A stretch of 9,544 nucleotides of DNA from an uncultured Eubacteriales bacterium. GTDB lineage: Bacteria; Bacillota; Clostridia; Oscillospirales; Oscillospiraceae. Position numbers and translations under genes: made by a program. Location of the stretch: NCBI GenBank assembly GCA_900555735.1, contig USMI01000065.1:1-9544 (forward strand), given 5' to 3'. Position 1 is the first letter of the stretch, and every line of letters starts with the position of its first letter. Shown here piece by piece: positions 1 through 6,007 of the stretch. Below the pieces are notes generated by a model that saw only the letters and a list, made by a program, of their open reading frames with translations, was not told the DNA's origin and made no database searches.

Positions 1-2
1 CC

Positions 3-443
3 ATTACCCGCGGCGGCCGCATCTATATGGGCTGGTATGCGGGCGGCACAGGCGAACCGCACATGGACAACTTCAATCTGCTGGTACGCAGCGACGACCT
101 AGGCGAAACCTGGAGCAAACCTCTGCTGGTCATTCCCAGCGACCGGGAGCGCTGGGTGCACGCGCTGGACATCCAGCTGTGGACCGCGCCGGACGGACGG
201 CTGTTCCGCAATCACACGGGCAACCCCGGCATGGCGAAGGGCGGCAGTGGTGACATTCTCTCCGGCATGGTGGTGAGCCTGCTGGGACAGGGGATGGAAC
301 CGTTCGACGCCTGCTGCGCCGCCGTGTACTGCCATGGCCTTGCCGGTGACCGGGCCGCCGCGCGGCTGGGGGAGCGGGGCATGTCGCCCGCTGACCTGCT
401 GGCGGAGCTGCCCCATGCCTTCCAAGAAATAGAACAGGGATGA
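3..443 (+). CDS. Hybrid ORF: sialidase-like (Asp-box) fragment fused to NAD(P)H-hydrate dehydratase C-terminus
   Basis: The frame is open from the window edge, so the 5' end is missing. Residues from about 3 to 200 nt read like a BNR/Asp-box glycosidase: the text SDDLGETW is a perfect Asp box (S-x-D-x-G-x-T-W), followed by a typical HALDIQLWTAPDGRL stretch. From about 207 the protein becomes the end of ADP-dependent NAD(P)H-hydrate dehydratase (NnrD, YjeF C-terminal domain): NHTGNPGMAKGGSGDILSG is the family's glycine-rich nucleotide-binding signature, followed by the usual LLGQGM, AAVYCHGLAGD and GERGMSPADLL blocks to the natural stop. NnrD repairs damaged hydrated NAD(P)H. Here it lacks roughly its first two thirds, and the sialidase part lacks its C-terminus. 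The two families are unrelated, so this is not a natural domain fusion known to me; see the junction entry. The downstream lipoprotein-alr order fits an nnrD operon, so the right part is in its native setting. Confidence 0.75.
   Translation: MTRGGRIYMGWYAGGTGEPHMDNFNLLVRSDDLGETWSKPLLVIPSDRERWVHALDIQLWTAPDGRLFRNHTGNPGMAKGGSGDILSGMVVSLLGQGMEPFDACCAAVYCHGLAGDRAAARLGERGMSPADLLAELPHAFQEIEQG
186..209 (+). other. Hybrid junction between sialidase-like sequence and nnrD
   Basis: The codons for A-P-D-G-R-L-F-R occupy this interval. Upstream residues fit only an Asp-box glycosidase; downstream residues fit only NnrD. The words PDGRL/PDGxxY can occur at this point in both families, so a short shared sequence is a plausible joining point. 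The reading frame is kept. I infer an assembly join or microhomology-mediated recombination; the sequence alone cannot separate these. Confidence 0.6.
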
Positions 444-482
444 TTGGGAAGCCTTCCGAGCTTATATTCGGAGGGAGATACC

Positions 483-1064
483 ATGAAACGCATCGTTGCC
501 ATGCTGCTGTGTCTGCTGCTGCCGCTGTGCGGCGGCTGCGGCAAAAAAAGCAGTGCCGCGGCTGATATTCAGGAGCAGTACAGCCGCATCGCCGCCGCCA
601 AAATGGAGGCGGAGGTCATCTTTCACATGCCGCAGGAGGACCGCGCCTTTACCCTGCAATGCGACTTCACACCCCAGAAGTCCACTGTCACAGTGACAGC
701 GCCGGAAACCGTCAAGGGAGTCACCGCCACCATCGGGGAGGACGGTGTCGCCGTGATCTACGACGGCGCGGTGCTGTCGGCGGGTAAGACGGAGGACGTG
801 GGGCCGGTCAACAGCCTGCCCTTCCTGCTGCATACCATCGGCGGCGCCTACCTGCTGGAGGAGGGCCGCGAAACGCTGGAGGATACGGACTGCTATCGCC
901 TGACGCTGGACACCACCGCCGCGGGCACGGCGGTCACCTGCACCGCGTGGGTGGACGCGGAGACGCTGCTGCCCCGTTACGCGGAGTTTTCCGCCGACGG
1001 CACGGTGCTGGTGTCGGTGAAACTGCTGTCCTTTTCCTGTACATTGAACGAACCGGAAAACTGA
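483..1064 (+). CDS. Putative lipoprotein, LolA/sporulation-lipoprotein-like, between nnrD and alr
   Basis: This is a 193-residue secreted protein. The ATG at 483 is chosen because GGAGG at 470-474 lies 8 nt upstream and the resulting N-terminus is a classic lipoprotein signal: MKR, a hydrophobic run rich in Leu and Cys, then CGGC with Cys19 as the likely lipidated residue (the -3 position is Cys, slightly atypical). A TTG at 444 would also open the frame but adds 13 residues before the signal peptide and has no ribosome site. The mature part is a beta-rich protein of the kind that reads as repeated strands (TLQCDFTP, VTVTAP, VAVIYDG, DCYRLTLDT, YAEFSADG). In Bacillus, acpS, a lipoprotein (ydcC) and alr sit in the same order, and I infer a related outer-surface lipoprotein with a LolA-like fold. 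It starts 39 nt after the nnrD stop and ends 34 nt before alr, so it is cotranscribed. No enzymatic motif is visible. Confidence 0.8.
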   Translation: MKRIVAMLLCLLLPLCGGCGKKSSAAADIQEQYSRIAAAKMEAEVIFHMPQEDRAFTLQCDFTPQKSTVTVTAPETVKGVTATIGEDGVAVIYDGAVLSAGKTEDVGPVNSLPFLLHTIGGAYLLEEGRETLEDTDCYRLTLDTTAAGTAVTCTAWVDAETLLPRYAEFSADGTVLVSVKLLSFSCTLNEPEN

Positions 1065-1067
1065 CCT

Positions 1068-1079
1068 CATCAATTGATG
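1068..1079. repeat. 12-bp perfect palindrome before alr
   Basis: CATCAATTGATG lies in the 34-nt gap between the lipoprotein stop and the alr ribosome site. It could be a protein-binding site or a short RNA hairpin, but a single 12-bp palindrome may also be chance. No promoter is apparent beside it. Confidence 0.3.
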
Positions 1080-1098
1080 GTACAAGGAGGAAATACAG

Positions 1099-2268
1099 AT
1101 GGAATCTACACTGAGGAGAACATGGGCCGAGATCGACCTTGACGCGCTGGCTCATAACTATAAGACCCTGCGTGCCCACATCGGCCCCAACGTAAAATTT
1201 CTGGGGGTGGTGAAGGCGGACGGCTACGGCCACGGCGCCGTGCAGGTGTCCCGCACGCTGGAAAGGCTGGGCGCGGACTATCTGGCGGTGTCCAGCATCG
1301 ACGAGGCCATGGAGCTGCGCCATAACGGCATCGCCATGCCCATCCTGATCCTTGGCCACACGCCCCATGAGCAGGTGAAGAACCTTATCGATCTGCACAT
1401 CACGCAGGCGGTGACCTGCGCCGCCAAGGCGGAGGAGTACAGCGCCGAAGCCGTCAAATGCGGCGGTACGCTGAAGGTGCATATCAAGGTGGATACCGGC
1501 ATGTCCCGTCTGGGCTATCTGTGCGGCGGCGATATGTTCGATACCGGTGTGGAGGGCATTTGTCAGGCCTGCACCGCGCCGGGACTGGAGGCGGAGGGCA
1601 TCTTCACCCACTTTGCCGTGGCCGACGAGCCGGACGCAGACAGCCGTGCCTATACGCAGGCGCAGTTTGATCTGTTCCGCCGTGTCATCGCCGCCGTGGA
1701 GCAGCGGCTGGGCAAGCCCTTTGCCATCCGCCACTGCGCCAACTCCGGCGCGGTGGCCGCATGGCCGGAGACGTATCTGGACATGGTACGTCCCGGCATC
1801 CTGCTGTACGGCTGCACCGGGGCGGCCAAGGAGCTGGGCCTTGTGCCGGTCATGACCCTCAAGACCACCATCAGCACCATCAAAACCTATGAGCCGGGTG
1901 TGGACATCAGCTATGGACGGCTCTTTACCACGCCCCGCACCACCCGCATGGGCGTGGTGCCCTACGGCTATGCCGACGGCTTCTTCCGGGTGCTGTCCGA
2001 CCGCTGCGCCATGATGACGGCGGATGGACCTGCACCCCAGCGGGGCCGCATCTGCATGGATATGTCCATGATCGACCTGACGGAGCTGCCCGGCGTGCAG
2101 GTGGGGGACGAGGTGGAGGTGTTTGGCCGCCGCGCCCGCGTGGATGATCTGGCGGCGCTGGCGGACACCATCCCCTATGAGCTGACCTGCGCCGTCAGCA
2201 AGCGTGTGCCCCGCGTCTATCTGCAAAACGGCAAAGTGGTGGAAAAGGAACTGCTGCTGAGAATGTAA
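1099..2268 (+). CDS. alr: Alanine racemase
   Basis: This PLP-dependent enzyme interconverts L- and D-alanine in the cytoplasm and supplies D-Ala for peptidoglycan. Its 389 residues match the family's usual length. The N-terminal TIM barrel carries the cofactor lysine Lys39 in VVKADGYGHG. The second catalytic base is Tyr272 in DISYGRLF (equivalent to Tyr265 of the Geobacillus enzyme), followed by VPYGYADGF and GRICMDMSMIDL in the C-terminal beta domain. HCANSGA and the LDMVRPGILLYG block are also standard. The start is supported by AAGGAGG at 1084-1090, 8 nt upstream. It is the last gene of the nnrD-lipoprotein-alr unit, and the strong hairpin at 2275-2316 follows directly. Codon use (CTG, GCC, GAG) matches purA and purB. 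No key residue is missing. Confidence 0.97.
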   Translation: MESTLRRTWAEIDLDALAHNYKTLRAHIGPNVKFLGVVKADGYGHGAVQVSRTLERLGADYLAVSSIDEAMELRHNGIAMPILILGHTPHEQVKNLIDLHITQAVTCAAKAEEYSAEAVKCGGTLKVHIKVDTGMSRLGYLCGGDMFDTGVEGICQACTAPGLEAEGIFTHFAVADEPDADSRAYTQAQFDLFRRVIAAVEQRLGKPFAIRHCANSGAVAAWPETYLDMVRPGILLYGCTGAAKELGLVPVMTLKTTISTIKTYEPGVDISYGRLFTTPRTTRMGVVPYGYADGFFRVLSDRCAMMTADGPAPQRGRICMDMSMIDLTELPGVQVGDEVEVFGRRARVDDLAALADTIPYELTCAVSKRVPRVYLQNGKVVEKELLLRM

Positions 2269-2274
2269 GTGCAT

Positions 2275-2316
2275 AGCAATAAAAAGAGACGGCGCAAGCC
2301 GTCTCTTTTTATTGCT
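2275..2316. terminator. Bidirectional intrinsic terminator between alr and pduL
   Basis: Two perfectly complementary 19-nt arms (2275-2293 and 2298-2316) enclose a GCAA tetraloop. The GC-rich core GAGACGGC/GCCGTCTC is flanked by A5 on the left and T5 on the right, so it can act in both directions. It lies 7 nt after alr and 9 nt past the end of the convergent pduL gene, and so should end transcription of both. Confidence 0.93.
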
Positions 2317-2324
2317 TATGTAGG

Positions 2325-2888
2325 TTAGCGGAAGATCTCGCCCACGGTGGGGTTGTTGGCAGCCTGAGACTCGTCGGTGTCGATGTGCATGGTGGTAGCA
2401 CCGCCCACGTTGACGCGAACGACCACGTCGTTGAAGATCAGCTTACGGCCTTCGCCGCCGCAGGCCACCTTGATGATCTCGCCGTTCTTGATGCCCATTT
2501 CAGCGGCGTCCTCTTCGGTAACGTGCAGGTGACGCTTGGCGATGATGACGCCCTCGGTCAGATCCAGCTCGCCCTTGGGCCCGATTAGCTTACATGCGCC
2601 GGAGCCCTTCACGTCGCCGCTCTCACGGATAGGAGCGTCGATGCCCAGCGTGCGGGCGTCAGTGGCGGAGATCTCCACCTGATCGGCCTTGCGGGTGGGG
2701 CCGAGGATGGACACGTTGGCCATTTCCTTCTTGGGGCCAACGATGGTCAGACGCTCATTGCTGGCGTACTGGCCGGGGTAGGACAGGGGCTTGCGGATGG
2801 TCAGCTGATAGCCCTCGCCAAACAGCTTCTCTACGGATTCCTGCGTCAGATGGATGTGACGGGCAGATGTTTCGATCATGAAAGACAT
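2325..2888 (-). CDS. pduL: Phosphate propanoyltransferase-type phosphotransacylase, PduL family
   Basis: PduL enzymes transfer an acyl group between CoA and phosphate (acetyl- or propionyl-CoA to acyl-phosphate). With acetate kinase they give ATP and acetate. The 187 residues hold the two family repeats: ETSARHIHLT at the N-terminus (His11, His13) and IAKRHLHVTEEDA in the middle (His120, His122), plus a C-terminal MHIDTDE with His168. These histidines match the zinc-ligand pattern of the family. The protein begins directly at the first barrel motif, so it lacks the N-terminal encapsulation peptide seen on microcompartment versions, and no shell gene is nearby. I therefore infer a free cytoplasmic enzyme standing in for Pta. 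The start at 2888 has GAGGAGG at 2898-2904, 9 nt away; the Met at codon 4 is too far from it. It is a single-gene unit between its promoter at 2940-2968 and the shared terminator. Confidence 0.92.
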   Translation of the reverse strand: MSFMIETSARHIHLTQESVEKLFGEGYQLTIRKPLSYPGQYASNERLTIVGPKKEMANVSILGPTRKADQVEISATDARTLGIDAPIRESGDVKGSGACKLIGPKGELDLTEGVIIAKRHLHVTEEDAAEMGIKNGEIIKVACGGEGRKLIFNDVVVRVNVGGATTMHIDTDESQAANNPTVGEIFR

Positions 2889-2939
2889 GGTGATTTTCCT
2901 CCTCTTACACGGTACTGTGCCGCGCAGTTTTGCGCAGAT

Positions 2940-2968
2940 ATTGTATCATACCCTGACAGTGGTTGCAA
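2940..2968 (-). promoter_or_regulatory. Sigma-A-type promoter for pduL
   Basis: Reading the minus strand, TTGCAA (2963-2968) and TACAAT (2940-2945) are separated by exactly 17 bp. The start of transcription would be near 2933, giving a leader of about 45 nt with the ribosome site at its end. This is a motif match only. Confidence 0.6.
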
Positions 2969-3045
2969 GAGGGGAAGCACATATATCGCTGCAGAATACG
3001 CCAGAACAAGAAGAAATACTAATGTGTAACATATAAAATTAGATA

Positions 3046-3074
3046 TTTACTTATGACTTGATCGGAGGTATAAT
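3046..3074 (+). promoter_or_regulatory. Sigma-A-type promoter for purA-purB
   Basis: A perfect -10 TATAAT at 3069-3074 has TTTACT at 3046-3051, 17 bp upstream, as a partial -35. The leader to the purA start at 3155 would be about 75 nt. A weaker alternative is TTGAAA (3087-3092) with a poor -10. I see no guanine or PRPP riboswitch in this leader. AGGAGG at 3144-3149 is the purA ribosome site. Confidence 0.6.
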
Positions 3075-3154
3075 CAACAACTGGGTGTCTTGAAAAAGGA
3101 CGCTAATGGTAGAAATAAGTACTCAAATATGATAGAATATAACAGGAGGCAGTT

Positions 3155-4429
3155 ATGGCGAATTGTGCGATCGTGGGTATCAACTGGGGCGACGAGGGTA
3201 AGGGCCGCATGGTGGATTACCTGACAGAGCAGTATGACGTGGTGGTGCGGTATCAGGGCGGCGGCAACGCCGGTCATACCGTGATCAATGACATGGGCAA
3301 GTTTGCGCTGCACCTGCTGCCCTCCGGCATCTTCCGCAAGGGCGTGATGAACGTGCTGGGCAATGGTGTTGCCATGGACTGCGAGAATCTGATCGACGAG
3401 ATCGAGACGCTCCGCGCCGGTGGTGTGGCCATTTCCCCGGAAAACCTGATGGTCAGCGACCGGGCGTCCCTGCTGCTGCCGTGGCACCGCGAGCTGGACG
3501 CGCTGGAGGAGGCCCGCCTCAAGGATAAGAAGTACGGCTCCACCAAGCAGGGCATCGCGCCGTTCTATTCCGATAAGTATCAGAAGAAAACCATTCAGGC
3601 CGGTGAGCTGCTGCACCCTGAGCATCTGAAGGCCCATCTGCAGGATCTGCTGGAGTGGAAGAACCTGATCCTGCGTGAGGTCTACGGCGCGGAGGGCTAC
3701 ACCATGGAGCAGATGCTGGAGTGGCTGGATCGCTTCGGCGGTCAGGTCCGTCCCTATGTGGCCGACACGGGCCGCTATCTGCGTAAGGCGCAGGCCGAGG
3801 GCAAGTCCATCCTGTTCGAGGGCCAGCTGGGCGCGCTGCGGGATCTGGACTACGGTATCTATCCCTATACCACCTCCTCCAACACCATCGCCGCCTACGC
3901 CCCTGTGGGCGCCGGTCTGCCTACCGCCAGAATTGACGAGGTAGTGGGCGTGGTGAAGGCCTATTCCTCCTGCGTGGGCGAAGGCCCCTTCACCTGCGAG
4001 TGGTTCGGCGAGGATGCCGAGAAGCTCCGCGAGGCCGGTGCCGAGTACGGTGCCAAGACCGGCCGTCCCCGCCGCGTTGGCCCCATTGATCTGGTGGCTA
4101 CCCGCTACGGTGTGGAGGTGCAGGGCGCGACGAACATCGCCCTGACCAAGCTGGACATTCTCAGCTATATGGCCGAGATCCCCGTCTGCGCCGCCTATGA
4201 GCTGGATGGTCAGGTCATCCATGATTTCCCCTTCCCCGCAGTACTGGAGCAGGCAAAGCCCGTGATGGAGTACCGTCCCGGCTGGCAGTGCGATATCTCC
4301 GGTGTACGCACCTGGGAGGAGCTGCCTCAGGCCGCCCGTGACTATGTGGAGTATGTGGAAAAGGCCATCGGATGCCACATCGGCTATGTCTCCGTGGGCG
4401 CCGAGCGGGAGAGCCTGATCGTCCGGTAA
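3155..4429 (+). CDS. purA: Adenylosuccinate synthetase (clostridial-type variant)
   Basis: PurA joins IMP and aspartate using GTP, the first step from IMP to AMP. The 424 residues match family length. The N-terminal NWGDEGKGR holds the catalytic Asp13 and Lys16, and GGGNAGHTV holds His41. The TSSN block, KTGRPRRVGP (Arg-rich, 281-290) and ALTKLD (base recognition of GTP) are in place. Several normally invariant stretches differ: STGRGIGPAYEDK is STKQGIAPFYSDK at 119-131, the following Arg pair is KK, and the EGAQGTLLD stretch is EGQLGALRD, shifting the usual Gln by one position. I recall similar sequences in other Clostridia, so I read it as a lineage variant, not decay. The start is fixed by AGGAGG 5 nt upstream. 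It shares a promoter and pathway with purB 121 nt downstream. Confidence 0.94.
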   Translation: MANCAIVGINWGDEGKGRMVDYLTEQYDVVVRYQGGGNAGHTVINDMGKFALHLLPSGIFRKGVMNVLGNGVAMDCENLIDEIETLRAGGVAISPENLMVSDRASLLLPWHRELDALEEARLKDKKYGSTKQGIAPFYSDKYQKKTIQAGELLHPEHLKAHLQDLLEWKNLILREVYGAEGYTMEQMLEWLDRFGGQVRPYVADTGRYLRKAQAEGKSILFEGQLGALRDLDYGIYPYTTSSNTIAAYAPVGAGLPTARIDEVVGVVKAYSSCVGEGPFTCEWFGEDAEKLREAGAEYGAKTGRPRRVGPIDLVATRYGVEVQGATNIALTKLDILSYMAEIPVCAAYELDGQVIHDFPFPAVLEQAKPVMEYRPGWQCDISGVRTWEELPQAARDYVEYVEKAIGCHIGYVSVGAERESLIVR

Positions 4430-4438
4430 AGATTGCCT

Positions 4439-4454
4439 CGCGCTCGGAAGCGCG
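4439..4454 (+). other. Small GC hairpin after purA
   Basis: CGCGCT and AGCGCG (6 bp) enclose a CGGA loop, 9 nt after the purA stop. No T-run follows, so it is not an intrinsic terminator. It may shield the purA 3' end or be incidental. Confidence 0.4.
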
Positions 4455-4477
4455 AAATACCCCAACCCATTCCAATC

Positions 4478-4496
4478 ATGCCGCCTGCGGCGGCAT
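4478..4496. repeat. REP-like GC-rich inverted repeat
   Basis: A 7-bp stem (ATGCCGC/GCGGCAT) with a 5-nt loop lies in the purA-purB spacer. Its GCCGCC-TGC-GGCGGC look resembles short dispersed intergenic palindromes of GC-rich Clostridia. Only one copy is in the window, so dispersal is an inference. Confidence 0.4.
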
Positions 4497-4506
4497 ACCG
4501 CAGCTT

Positions 4507-4534
4507 TTCACTTTTCTCTCTTCACTCTTCACTT
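4507..4534 (+). repeat. 7-nt tandem repeat (TTCACTY)x4 before purB
   Basis: Four consecutive 7-mers, TTCACTT, TTCTCTC, TTCACTC and TTCACTT, begin at 4507, 4514, 4521 and 4528. The tract is almost pure pyrimidine on the sense strand and ends 4 nt before the purB ribosome site AGGAGG (4538-4543). It may keep the start region unstructured or be prone to slippage. Confidence 0.65.
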
Positions 4535-4550
4535 CTCAGGAGGCCATCCT

Positions 4551-5969
4551 ATGTCCCACTCCACCTACCAGTCCCCGCTGGCGTCCCGTTACGCCTCGCA
4601 ATATATGCTGTACCTGTTCTCACCGGACAGCCGCTTTCAGACATGGCGGCGGCTGTGGACGGCGCTGGCCCGCGCCCAGCAGCAGCTGGGCCTGCCCATC
4701 ACGGAGCAGCAGGTGGCGGAGCTGGAGGCCCATATCACCGACATCGACTATGACGTGGCCGCTCAGCGTGAACGGGAGGTGCGCCATGACGTAATGGCCC
4801 ATGTCTATACCTACGGCAAGGCCGCGCCCTCTGCGGCGGGCATCATCCATCTGGGCGCTACCAGCTGCTATGTCACCGATAATGCCGATCTGATCCTGTA
4901 CCGGGACGGCCTGAAATACCTGCGGACACAGCTGCTGGCGGTGCTGGCCAATCTGGCGGCGTTCGCCAAGCGCTACGCTGCCACGCCCACCTTGGGCTAT
5001 ACCCATTATCAGCCTGCCCAGCCTGTCACGGTGGGCAAGCGGGCGACGCTGTGGATGCAGGATTTCCTCAGTGATGTGGAGGAGCTGGATGCGCTGATGT
5101 CCGGCATGAAGTTCCTCGGCTGCCGCGGCACCACCGGCACGGAGGCCAGCTTCATGGATCTCTTTGACGGCGACGAGGAGAAGATCGACGAGATGAACCG
5201 CCGTATCGCCGCTGAGTTCGGCTTTGCCGAGTGCTTCCCGGTGTGCGGCCAGACCTATCCCCGGAAGGTGGACAGCCGCATCCTGAACTGCCTCAGCTCC
5301 ATCGCCCAGAGCGCCTACCGCATGGCCAACGACATCCGCCTTTTACAGCATGACCGGCAGGTAGAGGAGCCCTTCGAGGACAGCCAGATCGGCTCCTCGG
5401 CCATGGCCTACAAGCGCAACCCCATGCGCTGTGAGCGCATCTGCTCCCTGAGCCGCTATCTGATGGCCGACGCCATGAACGCGCCGCTGACCGCCTCTGT
5501 CCAGTGGATGGAGCGGACGCTGGACGACTCCGCTAACCGCCGCATCTCTATGCCGGAGGGCTTCCTGTGTGCCGACGCGGTGCTGCGGCTGTGCCAGAAC
5601 GTGACGAACGGCCTTCATGTCAACGAGACCGTGGTGGACCGCACGCTGCGGGAGTATCTGCCCTTCATGGCCACCGAGGATCTGATGATGGAGGCGGTGA
5701 AGCGGGGCGGCGACCGCCAGCAGCTTCATGAGATCATCCGCCGCCACTCCATGGCCGCCACCGCCCGCATGAAGGAGGGCCAGTCCTGCGATCTGCTGGA
5801 TCGTCTGGCGGGCGACCCCGCCTTCGGCATGACCCGTCAGGAGCTGGACGCCCTGATGGAGCCCCAGCGGTACATTGGCCGCTGTCCGCAGCAGGTAGCG
5901 CGCTTTCTGGAGCGCTGCGCGCCGCTGCTGACGGAAGCCCGTTCCGCCGACGGCAATATCACCCTGTAA
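4551..5969 (+). CDS. purB: Adenylosuccinate lyase
   Basis: PurB releases fumarate from adenylosuccinate to give AMP, and from SAICAR in IMP synthesis. The 472 residues and the motifs place it in the longer branch that includes the animal enzyme ADSL: MKFLGCRGTTGTEASFMDLFDGD, PVCGQTYPRKVD and SSAMAYKRNPMRCERICSL are typical. Catalytic features of the fumarase/aspartase superfamily are present: HLGATS with His100, LGYTHYQPAQP with the acid His152, and the signature loop GSSAMAYKRN at 291-300 with serines 292-293. AGGAGG at 4538-4543 lies 7 nt from the ATG. No promoter is seen between purA and purB, so the pair is probably one transcript ending at 5972-6007. Its product fumarate could feed fumarase, but the fumarase N-half here may come from another genome. 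Confidence 0.96.
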   Translation: MSHSTYQSPLASRYASQYMLYLFSPDSRFQTWRRLWTALARAQQQLGLPITEQQVAELEAHITDIDYDVAAQREREVRHDVMAHVYTYGKAAPSAAGIIHLGATSCYVTDNADLILYRDGLKYLRTQLLAVLANLAAFAKRYAATPTLGYTHYQPAQPVTVGKRATLWMQDFLSDVEELDALMSGMKFLGCRGTTGTEASFMDLFDGDEEKIDEMNRRIAAEFGFAECFPVCGQTYPRKVDSRILNCLSSIAQSAYRMANDIRLLQHDRQVEEPFEDSQIGSSAMAYKRNPMRCERICSLSRYLMADAMNAPLTASVQWMERTLDDSANRRISMPEGFLCADAVLRLCQNVTNGLHVNETVVDRTLREYLPFMATEDLMMEAVKRGGDRQQLHEIIRRHSMAATARMKEGQSCDLLDRLAGDPAFGMTRQELDALMEPQRYIGRCPQQVARFLERCAPLLTEARSADGNITL

Positions 5970-5971
5970 CG

Positions 5972-6007
5972 AAAGAACGCCATCTCAGCGAGATGGCGTT
6001 CTTTTTT
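5972..6007 (+). terminator. Intrinsic terminator of purB
   Basis: Arms 5972-5986 and 5990-6004 are complementary over 15 bp with a GC-rich core (CGCCATCTC/GAGATGGCG) and a short AGC loop; a T-run follows at 6002-6007. It begins 2 nt after the purB stop. Its T-run includes two bases of the convergent fumarase stop codon (6006-6008), so the hairpin may also end the opposite transcript, where only a short AAA-type tract gives T residues. Confidence 0.92.

Noticed and set aside
444..482. Earlier TTG start for the lipoprotein
   Set aside because: No ribosome site, and it would place 13 residues ahead of a clean signal peptide; the ATG at 483 has GGAGG at the right distance.
934..2274. Long minus-strand open frame opposite alr
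   Set aside because: It is His/Gly/Ala/Arg-rich low-quality protein text, a mirror of GC-rich codon structure; alr on the other strand has all catalytic motifs.
2325..2888. Bacterial microcompartment locus
   Set aside because: PduL is the only related gene; there are no shell proteins, no aldehyde dehydrogenase and no encapsulation peptide.
2921..2936. GCGCA/TGCGC short hairpin in the pduL leader
   Set aside because: Only 5 bp and easily produced by chance; no T-run or link to a known regulator.
3075..3154. Purine riboswitch in the purA leader
   Set aside because: The leader is about 75 nt and shows no three-way-junction core or conserved loop sequences of the purine or PRPP classes.
4439..4454. 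Terminator between purA and purB
   Set aside because: The hairpin has only 6 bp and no T-run follows it.
3074..4465. Long minus-strand open frame opposite purA
   Set aside because: Same kind of shadow; it covers the purA promoter and the real purA frame and shows no family motif.
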